Positions 36,275-46,780 of a stretch of 64,000 nt of DNA are shown here, in pieces. The notes beneath the pieces are model-generated. The model was not told the origin of the DNA and made no database searches. It saw only the letters and a list, made by a program, of their open reading frames with translations. The stretch's first letter is position 1; each line of letters starts with the position of its first letter. The DNA is taken from assembly GCA_028023455.1 (NCBI GenBank), contig JAQFVV010012395.1, positions 11,158,154-11,222,153 on the forward strand. The letters run 5' to 3'. The stretch is from Epiperipatus broadwayi. Taxonomy: Eukaryota; Onychophora; Udeonychophora; Euonychophora; Peripatidae. The translations under genes were made by a program, and so were the position numbers.

Positions 36275-37693
36275 TTATGGGCTCAAATGTTCAGGCATCT
36301 GCTTCATGCCTATTATTCCCAGTAATGGCTTGTGGTCAGTCACGATGTGGAAATGGCATCCATATATGTATTGGTGGAATTTCCGGATTCCAAATATTAT
36401 GGCTAGAGTTTCACTATTTAGTTGGCTGTAGTTTCTCTCAGCCTTAGATAAGCGCGATGCATCTGCTATGGGCCATTCTCCTAGTTGGGCTGGGTGGCAT
36501 AACACCGCTCCCACACCATAACTGATGCATCAGTCGTCAGGGTTATTTCCAATTCGCTATCATAATGTACAAGTAACTTTTTGGGTGTAAGGAGGATCTT
36601 GATGCTTAGAAACGCTTGTTCTTGTGGAGCTTTCCACTGCCATTTCTGATTCTTTTTTAAGAAGTCACACAGTGGCATTGCTATATGTGCCTTACCAAAA
36701 AACCTCAAAAATAATTTACTAGGCCTAGAAACGACTGGAGCTGTTTTACACTGTTAGGTCTCATCGCTTCTGATATGGCGTTGACTTTTTCAGGGGAGGG
36801 CATAGTGTCTGAACTTGATGTGTCCCAGGAATTTAATTTCTGATGATTTTAAATACATTTTTCTGCATTTAGTTTGTCACCAAATTCATTTAGTCTATAG
36901 CAGGCTTTGTATAAATGTGTGCTCAATTCTTTTTCCGAGTTAGCGGTGACCAAAATGTTGTCGAAATAAGGAATAATACCTTTGAGTCCACTGAGGAGGG
37001 TTTTCTATTTTGGCCTGGAAAATATTAGGTGCTGACGCTATGCTAAATGGGAGTCGCTTGCACTTGTATAGCCCTAGGTGTGTCATAAATGTCAGGATTT
37101 CTGCGGCCTTATTGGTGACTGAGATTTGATGGCACACTGCATTAAGATCTAGTTTAGTGAAGAATTTTGATTTCTGTAGTGATGCTATGATTTCTCTGGA
37201 GTTTGGGACGGGGTAGGTATGCTTGTTGGTTTAATGCTTGTTGACTAGTCACCGCATAAACATATTTGTCCAGTTGATTTGGTTATTACCACCAAGGGGG
37301 TGGCCCATTCCGCTTGTTCAGTAGGTCGGAGGAAACCGTCACTGACCAAACGATTTATTTCTTCAGCTATTTTTCCTTTCTGCGCATAAGGGACTTTACA
37401 CAGCCTACAGATAATAGGAACTACCTCATGCGATATTTCCAAAGATACGGTCTTGTCTTTATTAATCTGGGTTCTCCATCGAAAAATTTGGGAAAGGCTT
37501 GTGTTATTCGTTTTTTAAGGTCGATGTTTTTTATTACTACGACTTTGATACCTAGTTCATTGAACCATTCATGACCAATGAGGGAGTTTATGTGGATGTA
37601 AATGATGTAGAGAGGCAGGGTTGCTATTTTCTTGCTGTTATTGTTTGTAATTTGTGCGTGAATTAACCCTTTGATTCTAATTGTTGTTTCCAT
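36275..37693 (-). pseudogene. Protease tail, reverse transcriptase and RNase H of the gypsy element
   Basis: From 37693 downward: IGHEWFNELGI marks the end of the protease region. EEINRLVSDGFLRPTEQAEW and ATPLVVITKSTGQICLCGD are RT blocks 1-2. The next segment (37137-36940) holds LTFMTHLGLYKCKRLPFSIAS and APNIFQAKIE. A frameshift follows. The catalytic box reads YFDN at 36968-36957 where YxDD is expected, so the second Asp has become Asn (GAC to AAC). The thumb follows, then the RNase H remains: LTTDAS, SETLAIIFGIRKFHQYIYG and TDHKPLLG, carrying the D, E and D active-site positions in two frames. Clearly inactive. Confidence 0.9.
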
Positions 37694-37899
37694 TTACGTC
37701 ACGAGCTTTTAAGTTTGACTGTAGTATCTTCGGGGGATGTATCATATCGGCCACGATGGTTTTTCAGTCTGTAAGACAGCAAAGATACTCTACTACCGCT
37801 GTCTCTTTCCATAAGGACAGGTTTTCGAAGGTTTTTAATGTTATTTCAAATTTTTTCAGTTTGTTTTTTCAGTGTTGTTAATGGTGACCATTTTTGCAT

Positions 37900-38600
37900 G
37901 CGTCGATTTCCTTTGTCTTGTATAATAATGGATTTCTGTTTTCGGCACATTTCTCTAAATGGCCGATTTTTTTACAGTTTCTGCATCGTTGATCTTTATA
38001 AACACATTTGCGGGACCTGTGTCCTATTTTCCCACAGCAGAAACACGTAATATTGCTTTAAATTTTCTGCGTTGTGTTAACTTGCTGGGGTGTGCTTTCT
38101 TTCGAATTATCAACCATGATTTTTATAGGGATCGCTGTTCACTAATTTGATGGCTGCAAATTTTTTTGCTTGCATGGCCATGAGCTTATGGGCTATCCCA
38201 CGCTTGATAGCTTCCTTGTAGTTGATGGCATTGTCTGCCAATAACTGTTGTCTCAAGGCATCACTGGTCATACCACATAGAAATTGTTCAATGACTGCTT
38301 CCTACAGGTATGATTCATAGATACAGTTCTTGGCCAATTCTTGCCAGGTCATATCATATTCTTGGGTACGCTCGTTCTTTTTTTGACAGCGGTTCCTAAA
38401 ATGGAGTCTGGTGTTGTTTCTAGACTCACGAGGGTTGAAGTACTCTTCTAATTTCTCTTTGAGCTGCTGAAACGTTAGTTCTTCCGGGGTTTTAGGTTCA
38501 ATCAGTCTGTTAGCAATCTGAATAACGCTTTTTCTTGCATAGCACAATAACGTTGCAGTTTTAATTTTGTCATCTTATTAGACGAAGAGGGGCCATTCGC
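37900..38600 (-). pseudogene. gag region of the gypsy element with CCHC zinc knuckles
   Basis: The minus-strand capsid-like segment (38547-38302) reads EELTFQQLKEKLEEYFNP, then RLHFRNRCQKKNERTQEY, the usual end of a gypsy capsid. It continues with a shifted EQFLCGMTSDALRQQLL. Two zinc knuckles follow at 38045-37947: CFCCGKIGHRSRKC is a perfect C-x2-C-x4-H-x4-C, and CRNCKKIGHLEKC is a C-x2-C-x4-H-x3-C variant. Stops break the frame between capsid and knuckles. The start of gag, near 38600, is not defined. Confidence 0.85.
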
Positions 38601-38775
38601 TTGCCTCTGCGGCATCAAATTCCGATATTGCTGGCCGCATTACAGTATGTATAATTAATCACTTTAATTTTTTTTTGTTTACAAGAAACGAATAGTTTGC
38701 TTACACGAGTTAATTAAACTAATAATTTTTCTTCAGCCCATTACGTAATCTGATGGGATTTTGACTGTCAGGATT

Positions 38776-38794
38776 TGTCACAATGACTGCACCA
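38776..38794 (-). other. Primer-binding site of the gypsy element
   Basis: Two bases (AC) after the 5' LTR, the minus strand reads TGGTGCAGTCATTGTGACA. It begins with TGG, complementary to the CCA end of a tRNA, at the usual spacing. The primer tRNA was not assigned. Confidence 0.65.
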
Positions 38795-38796
38795 GT

Positions 38797-39576
38797 TGCT
38801 ATGTCCAGCAATGATCAAGTGACAACACATCTAGATTGCAAATTAAAAAAAAATGGCATTAATATGATCACAGATGGCATGGCAATTCAAATTGTAGATA
38901 CTCCATAATATTTAAATAGTTATTTAGAAATTTTCTTCTCTCTTCAACATATGAAGTCATACATATATATTTGGAATGGGTTGAAGACAAGTTGATTTAT
39001 AATGGTCCTGCGACCTGGTACTGTGGTCCCGGAATATTAATTAAAATCTGGAGAATAGTTCTCAGAGAGGCCAGATTGGCAAGGCTGACAGTAATTGCCA
39101 GAGGAAGAAACATGTCTGTTCTTCAAGGGCTTCAACTAGCTAATAATTTTCTCTTTCCTTTCTGGTGAAGATCACGGCTCTCAGTTCCCTATTTAAAATC
39201 TAATTGGTTGGAATCCGATGGTATCACGTGGTAGTACCAATGTTATTACATTCCAACCTGCATTTTTGTTTAATAAATGTATTATATATATATATATTTA
39301 ATTAATTAAGGTTTTCTTTTCCTGATAATTCTTATCAGGAATCCAATCCATATTTTACAATGGCATTTAATTAAATTTGCTATAGGGCTATTTGATATTT
39401 AATCAGAGTTGCTGATCTTTAAATTAATTTTGCCTAATTAGTTCATAACATTTGTATATGTCCATTGCGTTTATACATGCACATACTTAATTTAAACTTT
39501 AACATTTTCATGTCTTTTTCTGTTTCAATAAAAATAATGTTTGATCGGATTTTATTAAAATACATGTATTTAGCAG
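38797..39576 (-). repeat. 5' LTR of the gypsy element
   Basis: 780 bp. The + strand copy begins TGCTATGTCC and ends TTTAGCA, so on the minus strand it starts TGCTAA and ends AGCA (TG...CA). It differs from the 3' LTR by many transitions and small indels. A 65-codon + strand frame inside it is incidental. Confidence 0.93.
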
Positions 39577-39581
39577 TTCAC

Positions 39582-39983
39582 AAATTCTAAATTTTGAAAG
39601 TTAAATGTTAAAATGATAATTTCATAGACAGCTTCATCACATTTGTCATAAAATTCTGGAAAAAATTATATATGACTTATCTGAGGTAATTTTTCATTAT
39701 AAAAATTACAAAAACAATGCGATTGGTGACTTTCATTTTTTTCTAACTGACCCAGATCCTGTCCTTCCATTTCAGGGTATTTGCTAGAAATGTTTAGTTG
39801 TTCTTCCATGCAGAGTATCTTAGAAATATGTTTGGTTTTTAGTGGGTAAAAAATTAACAGTAAGAACAGTTTATGAGATATTATGCAAAGAGAACTTTAG
39901 TAAATTGTAATATACTTAAAAATGATAATTATTATATTATTGGGGGAGGGGGGCCACCTAAAATATGTATTCTTTTCAAGTAA
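39582..39983. other. Intronic sequence, nothing recognised
   Basis: AT-rich with a short G-rich run near 39940. No element seen. Confidence 0.45.
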
Positions 39984-40320
39984 ATAAAGTGTACTCAAAA
40001 AATATCAAGCAAAAATTTCTCTAAGATAAAATTAATAAAAAGTAAGTAAATCAATAAACATCAAAATAATTTTTTTTTTTTATATGCACTGACTATATGT
40101 GTGTGGGAGATGCTCATATGAACCAACTGATGTATGAGAATGGGTAGCTGAGGATGCTTGAAGGTTGTGTTCAAGAGATTATTACAAAAAAAAAGTATAT
40201 TCAAAAAATAGAAAAAGCAACAATAATTTCTCTAAAATAAAATGAATAAAAACTAAGTAAAATCCATAAACATCAAAATAAACAAATTTATTATGAGCTT
40301 TGATTATATATGTGTGATTA
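39984..40320 (+). repeat. Degenerate direct duplication, about 125-bp unit, period about 210
   Basis: Copies at about 39984-40110 and 40193-40320. Both carry CTCAAAAAATA- or TTCAAAAAATA-type starts. Both then have TTTCTCTAA(G/A)ATAAAAT, a variant of AAAGTAAGTAAATC and CATAAACATCAAAATAA, and end in a TGACTATATGTGTG-like block. Confidence 0.7.
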
Positions 40321-43295
40321 TATATATGGTTGTGAAGCAAGATACATAATTGTCTATAAGAATAATTAAGTGCTGGTTATCTTTGGGTAACAATTTTAAT
40401 AAAAACAATAAAAAAAAGAGAGAAAAAGAATTTTTTTTGTTTACAAATTGTGTTGTCTCTAAAAGATTCATGTTGTAATAAGTATTTTTTTTGTTATTAT
40501 TCTGAATAATAAAATTAATTAAAAGAAATATGATTAGAAAAATAATACAATATGATTTTTTTTTTTAATTGATGACAGTTTTAATAAAATGTGATTTAAA
40601 TTTTTATTAGAAGCTACTGTTCTGATAGCATTTCCACTTTGTCTTTTGTTTTACAATTATCATTAGCAGCTTGTAAAAACTTTGTTTATTTTTATTAGTA
40701 GCCAAGTTATGAACAAAGATAAATATTATAAAATGGATATTATGGTTCATGGCAGCTAATTTCAGTGTGTGTATCATTTATTCTGGATCAAGGTAGCCTG
40801 AATTGATTTTTATCTTTGGCCTGATATGTGATCAAATTTCGAACTACCATTTCTGAGTTCTGCTAAACCTACAGTAAAAATTTAGTTTCTCAAAATGATT
40901 GTTAATTGGAGAGGTGAAGAAATATGATTTAAGGAAGTATGATCTCAATAAATTAAATTAAAAAGAATTGTTGTTTCTACATTTTCAAGTATGATGTTAC
41001 AGCATCTTCAATGCTGAAATAGACTCCATAATGAAAAGTAAACAAAGGAAAAAATATTAAGCTTAATATAAAAGAGATTTTAAACTGAAGACATTAATAA
41101 AATTTTAATGTTTAATAGTGTGATCACTTGAAGGATGATAATGTTTAAATACTTAATATTTTATAGTTTAATGTAATGATGTTTTAAATATTTTATGTCT
41201 TATTGTATAATAAATATTTTTTTTTTGTTAGTTATTAATCTGACCTATTTCTCTTTTCGTAAGTTCTACCATTTAAATTATAAATTAAATTTATAGTAGT
41301 TAGGGAGATAAGGGTTCATATTCTACTGAATTAGTTGTGGGAGTATTTTTAATAAACATTCTAAGAATTTTTCAGTTTTGGGATGACATTCAGGTTTTTA
41401 ACAATATAAATTTGTAATCCATTGTAAGATCGATCTTATATACCATTAAGAACCATTGAACACCCTTATCTATTTCAATACCCACAATAACAACATTTTC
41501 TACATATAATGTAACATAATTTATATGCATAAAAAGAATGTAACCCAAATAAAACATGCTCCCAAAACATAAAAATGTTTTCAAACATTTTAGACGAGAA
41601 TTAATTGTTTATATAATTAAATATTAAACAAACGTGATAAAATCCATAATCTAAACTTATTATATAAAACTTAAATATTTATACTTGTTATTGTTTGATA
41701 TACACATATAACAATAAAAGAAAAAAATGGTGACATTTAGATGCAAGTGATAAAATCAAAAAAACATAAAGGAAGGAAATAATAATTTTTTATTATTATT
41801 AATCCACCACATATATATATAAATTGTAACACATGACATAAATGATCAACTCATTGAACTTGCTATTTAAAAGAATCACATCAACACTTAAGAATAACCT
41901 CGTTTTGGTGATCAGCAAATGACCTTCTTTGCAAAAATCAGATCAAAAACTCTTGTTGACTAATCAACACGTATATTGTGTAAGTAGCGATCGAACTTGT
42001 CATTTGAAGAGAAAAGTCTGCAGATGTCAAAGTAAAAACCTTAAGAATATCTCATTGAAGACAGATAAAAACTAAAATAAAAGTTGATGGATTCAAATCC
42101 AGCAAACTAAGGCATTTTATATTGCAAATCCCAGCAAAAGCTTTAAATTTATTCGATTCTTCAAGAATATTTTCAATCTTTAGGCGGAGAGTTAGACCAA
42201 CTCCAACTTGAGATGCCCAATAGTCAATATCTAGCTATTCAACAAACTCAAGGACTTTGATCAACTAAGTATATAGAGACATACATAAATATGCTCTGCT
42301 AAGTGTAAAGTTACCAAATGGGAAGAGATTCATCACCCATGGAACTGTAACTGCCAAAACTGAATTTGACTCTAAATTCATTTATGCTGAAGACACTATG
42401 TTTTTATTTCTTTCCTTTACCATAGGTTGATGGGGAGTATAAATTCTTGATATACTAGTAGGGGATATTATTAGCTTAATTTTAAATCTAAATAAAATAT
42501 AGGATCAGGCGTGAACTTACTTGTGGATGAACTTGACTATCACTAGGGTTAGAGGTAAGACTAAATTTTCCAACATTAAATACCAACACTTGTACAGCAC
42601 TGCTATTTGTTTGTTGATACTAATCATTTTGTCATTCATTTATTTGTTTTTTTTTTTTTTTCAATATATATAATTAAAAACTTCCAACATGAATGGTCTT
42701 TTCTGTCATTATAGAACCACATCATAATAGAAAGGGGGGATCCCAGACTACCACTACATTGTTTAATATGAATCGATGAATAAATATGTTGGAGACAAGC
42801 AATTATTATTACTAATGTCTAAATTAGCAAGCAAGCATATATATATAATTAATAACAAGTTTTAAATTTTTTTGTTACTATTGATATTGAATAATTACTC
42901 TTTGAAGGGAAAAGGAGGATTGGATTAATAAATATTACCATATTGATCAAAGGATGTCATAGATATCTAAACAAATTAATTGCTTTTGTTATAATCTCTT
43001 GAATAAAATCGGTCGTTGCATTTTTCTTTATTCATTTATCAATTTATCATATGCTCGCACAATATAGTTAATAATATGAATATTCCTTGAAGTAGAATGT
43101 TATGCAAATACTGGAATAAATGGAGAAGAGATATGAATATACATGGAGATATTTGATGCAGGACCATATGCAATCATGACATCTCTTAGGATTTTGATCA
43201 GGGTGGTTATGAGTCTAGAAGTTCTGGAACCCTAGATAAGCTTTCTCATCCACCCTGATAGCCTATCAAGTATACTGTTATGCAAGGCGAAGATC
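40321..43295. other. Intronic AT-rich sequence, nothing recognised
   Basis: A less AT-rich patch lies at about 41880-42480, but no coding frame or known repeat is recognised in it. The remainder is AT-rich. Confidence 0.45.
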
Positions 43296-43303
43296 CATTA
43301 CAC

Positions 43304-43713
43304 CAGGGGTGGGCAATTGTTTTGGCTCAGGAGCGACCCAATAAACACACTGCTTTATTCCTGTATTACCAAGGAAATATTTGTTGTCCATTCTTCATAA
43401 ACACACGACATTCATCACCGATTTTACATTTTTTCAGAGGGTTCATGGTTTCACTAAAGTTGGAAATATATATATTTGCTAATGCAAAGACAAAATTGAA
43501 ATTAACCAGATCAACTGGAAAAGCACTGCACATCGTATCTACACTGCGCATGTGTATTGACATGGCCATCCTAGTGGAAAATACAAGATGAATCTTCGTT
43601 GCGCACGGGAAGGAAATCTCAGTTCAAGGTGGATTTTTCTGATTGTCTTGGCGGGCCACATAAAAACTTAGCGGGCTACATGTGGCCCTCAGGCTGCTAT
43701 TTGCCCACCCCTG
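43304..43713. mobile_element. Non-autonomous hAT element (410 bp)
   Basis: Begins CAGGGGTGGGCAA and ends TTGCCCACCCCTG, a perfect terminal inverted repeat of the hAT/Charlie style. Flanks are CATTACAC (43296-43303) and CGTTACAC (43714-43721), an 8-bp target duplication with one mismatch. The right end holds the typical GGCGGGCCACATAAA and ATGTGGCCC blocks. Its GC content is well above that of the surrounding DNA. It has no transposase; the 103-codon + frame inside is incidental. The good TIRs and near-perfect duplication suggest it is younger than most elements here. Confidence 0.93.
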
Positions 43714-43721
43714 CGTTACAC

Positions 43722-45538
43722 CATAGAGGATCAAATTTCCCTTCAGTCATTTAGGAGTGATTAATGGTCTGGAAAGTTGACATAATTTGTAATATTTTTA
43801 TTATTACAGTTATGTCTGAATATTAGAATGATTTATGATTCATTTTTTATTGTAATTAAAGCTTATTAACAAAATGTAAATGATTATGATATAGGATATA
43901 CACAAAAAGACTGGGGATAAAATATATTTTGGTTCTACTTCTGAATATATTTTTTGTTTCTGTATTTTTTTGATTTGCATATCCCTAAGTGTTTTAATCT
44001 TATTTCATATTCAGAAATTGTCAGTTCATTAACAAGTATGTAGCTAATTAAATCAGTAATTTCGAGTTGATTTCTCCATTATTTTAAATTAGAAGAATAC
44101 TAATGTTTTGGAAAACTTTTAAAATAATAAAATTTTTTAATTTAGCAAGGAATTTTGTTGACATTAACTGCTGCACGATTTAAACTATGAAGCATGTATT
44201 AAATGCTGAAGATGGTAATATGTCATGTCTTTCACTTTCATATGTCAGCTTTTAATTCAATATTTTTAAGAAATATAAATTGCAATTTCCTGATGTGAGA
44301 AGTTAACTGTTTCAATAGAGGATTTAATTTAATTACCGAGGAAGAAAAAAGGATAGATATTTATTATTCACTAATTGGGGTTAAATGGGAAATTTTTTAG
44401 AACTGTGACAAAAATTTGGAATTTCTTCTTGGTAATGAAAAGTTTGTCTTCAATTCGTAAATTTGATAGTAATTTAGTTCTTCATTTTCAGTGCATATTT
44501 CATTTAGATTTTAAATTTGATTGTATAGTGATATAATGGCAGATTTTGAAGTTCCAAGATTTACAGATTACAGTCCAGTTCCGGCATTTCTAATACTGGA
44601 ACTTTTAATAAACTTTGAGCAATAAACTATTTTATTATTTTTAATCTACATGGTTTGTTGCATTTGTAGAGTGGGTGAGTAGCTGAGATTTGGCACTTAT
44701 GGTACGCAAACTTTTTATGAACGGAACAATAAACCATTTGATTATTACTATTAGGACTTAAAGAGTTGTTGGAATGCTGCTTTCAAAGTCTTAGATATAG
44801 TAAGAGTTTAATGTATTTGAAGATAGATCCCTTAATTGATGTTTAGGTTTGTTACTAAAAATTTTAGAAGTATGTAACATTATTTTTAAGATGATCAGTT
44901 ATATTATTTGCTGTCACTTTCAGTTATTATTTTATTATAAAAAGAGTGAATGACTAGATTTCATCAATGGGGCAATAATCATTAGTTTAAATATTTTGCA
45001 TTATATTTAACTGATTGTATAGATTCTGAAAAATGGCTTGAAATATTATTAAGACCCTTTCAATTCATTGCTTGTTATATTTATCTATTAATCAAAGCAC
45101 TATATCAATCATACATACAGTCTTGAGTTGAATAGGCTATTCTTTTTATATAAAAATGATTTAAGTAAGTTTTTATATATTTTAATATGTTATAGTTTAG
45201 TTTAATTGGATAATTTTTTATATAACTTACTACTACAGCAGCCATTTTAGGGTATAGTTTATTAATTTGTGAGGGGGGGGGGCTTTTTTCTTACAATTAA
45301 TACTAAAGGGATATATATTTAAATATAAATGAGAATTTCTGTGTAATAATATAGGTAAATTTTCAGCTATGATGTAAATAAGAACATATCTAATTAAAAT
45401 GGGAAAGATTGCTGAAACCAGAGGATCTCATGAATAACAATACAGTATATATATATTTAATACGAAATAACAAGTTCCCAGTTAAAAATATACTATATAT
45501 AAATTTTAAATTATAATGGTAGGGAATAATTTTTTTTT
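43722..45538. other. Intronic AT-rich sequence, nothing recognised
   Basis: AT-rich. A G-homopolymer of about 9 is at 45273-45282. No element or coding region supported. Confidence 0.5.
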
Positions 45539-45637
45539 TTAATTAAACAGAAGTACTTTTGATTTCATTGTAATGTTTCTTTGTCTATGCAATTGATAAT
45601 GGTTACAATGTAATTGAAAGTACTTCTGTTTAATTAA
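45539..45637. mobile_element. Miniature inverted-repeat (fold-back) element with TTAA ends
   Basis: Left arm from 45543 (TTAAACAGAAGTACTTTTGA); right arm ending 45633, which in reverse complement reads TTAAACAGAAGTACTTTCAA. The arms stay complementary for about 30 bp (ATTGTAA / TTACAAT). Each side is flanked by TTAA (45539-45542 and 45634-45637), which could be a TTAA target duplication. Total length about 99 bp. Superfamily unassigned. Confidence 0.8.
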
Positions 45638-45719
45638 TATATATATATATTGTTATTATCTACTATTATTGTAATTTAAAATTTATATATATTTGTTGCT
45701 AGCAAATTATGAAAACTAG

Positions 45720-45753
45720 AATTGTATAGAATTCCTAGGCATTCTATACAATT
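45720..45753. repeat. Perfect short hairpin
   Basis: AATTGTATAGAAT at 45720-45732 and ATTCTATACAATT at 45741-45753 are exact reverse complements around an 8-base loop that includes CCTAGG. Function unknown; a second CCTAGGCATT lies about 55 bp downstream. Confidence 0.85.
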
Positions 45754-46677
45754 CCAATAATATGAAGTCCGTATGAAGGCTTAGAATTTCACACATTTCC
45801 TAGGCATTTTATTAAATGGCAAAAGAAAAATTGACAAAATATAAAATATTGTCAGCAATAACATTTAATGTCGCAAAGCAAATTTACATGACTTTCGGCT
45901 ATGCTTGCCAAGGAAACTAGTGGTGCACCAATATGCATAAACTCACCAAAACATTCATGCCCCCTATGAACATAAAAATGATTGAAATGAATGCATAGAA
46001 GTTTATGATGTTAATATGTTGTGTACTCTTTGCTTCAATATTGAGAATGCTGATCAAGATAAAATTCAATTTAAACTGAATCTGGAAATACAGGTCAAAA
46101 AAAAAAATGAAAATGGATTCTGATAAAAAAATGTTCTCTTTCATCTTTGGGGACCACTGTGCAAGTTTCTATTTCAAATGTAGGCAAAAGATGGGGTGAC
46201 TCAAAGCAATCTGCTGGCAGTTGTTATAAGTGTGACAGTTTACGGTTTTTCCTGACTTGGAAGTGCTGAAGGAATTTTAAACCAATTCTACGCCAGATCA
46301 TAATCCACTTTATGTCCCAAGGACTTACTGAGAATTGATGTTCCTGGCAAAGAAATAGCTTATTGGTTAGCTGCTTCAGCTCAGTTCATGGGTAGTACCC
46401 AGGGTTTTTGAGATATACTTGTAGGAAGTTCATGGATAGTGGCCAAAGGTTTGCGAGATGTACTTATAGGACCAAGTGGCAAATTTTAAAGTAGTTTAGT
46501 ATGAAAAAAGGAGTTAAATGCAATTCAAAATGCCATTCCAGTCTATCTTGTAGCATAGAAAAATTTCATATTTTATATATTTTGTATTTGTTACATATTC
46601 ACATGTATTGTTTCAATAAAAGATTTTTCCATACTTTGCCAAAAAACTATTGAGCATTCTTTATAGAATATGTAATG
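45754..46677. other. Intronic sequence, nothing recognised
   Basis: Includes a small imperfect repeat (GGGTTTTTGAGATATACTTG and AGGTTTGCGAGATGTACTTA, about 60 bp apart, near 46404-46475). No coding region is supported. Confidence 0.45.
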
Positions 46678-46780
46678 CAGGGGTTGGGAAGATTTTTGTG
46701 CCAGAGAGCCATTTTGACAAAAAACAGAAAAATTACAATTTAGGGAGCTGCAATTTCAAACCAATTTTATTCATAAGTTT
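46678..46780 (+). mobile_element. 5' end of a second hAT-like element
   Basis: CAGGGGTTGGGAA followed by GTGCCAGAGAGCCATTTTGAC resembles a hAT/Charlie left terminus, like the element at 43304 but a different family. The matching right terminus was not found downstream, so the copy is truncated or its end has decayed. Confidence 0.5.

Larger units (their letters stand above)
34133..39581 (-). mobile_element. Ty3/gypsy LTR retrotransposon, structurally complete, degenerate
   Basis: The element proper is 34138-39576 (5439 bp), transcribed on the minus strand. It is bounded by a perfect 5-bp target duplication, GTTCA (34133-34137 and 39577-39581). LTRs are 34138-34913 (3' LTR) and 38797-39576 (5' LTR). 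Between them, in minus orientation, lie the primer-binding site, gag with zinc knuckles, a protease-like region, RT, RNase H and integrase, then the polypurine tract. The RT entry motif and the integrase zinc finger and linker resemble the K02A2.6-like group of Ty3/gypsy elements. All frames are broken and the LTRs differ at many positions, so the insertion is old and dead. Nested insertions were not seen. Confidence 0.93.

Noticed and set aside
43280-43591. Open frame of 103 codons over the hAT element
   Set aside because: It starts outside the element and crosses its left TIR. Non-autonomous hAT elements encode no protein and no domain is visible.
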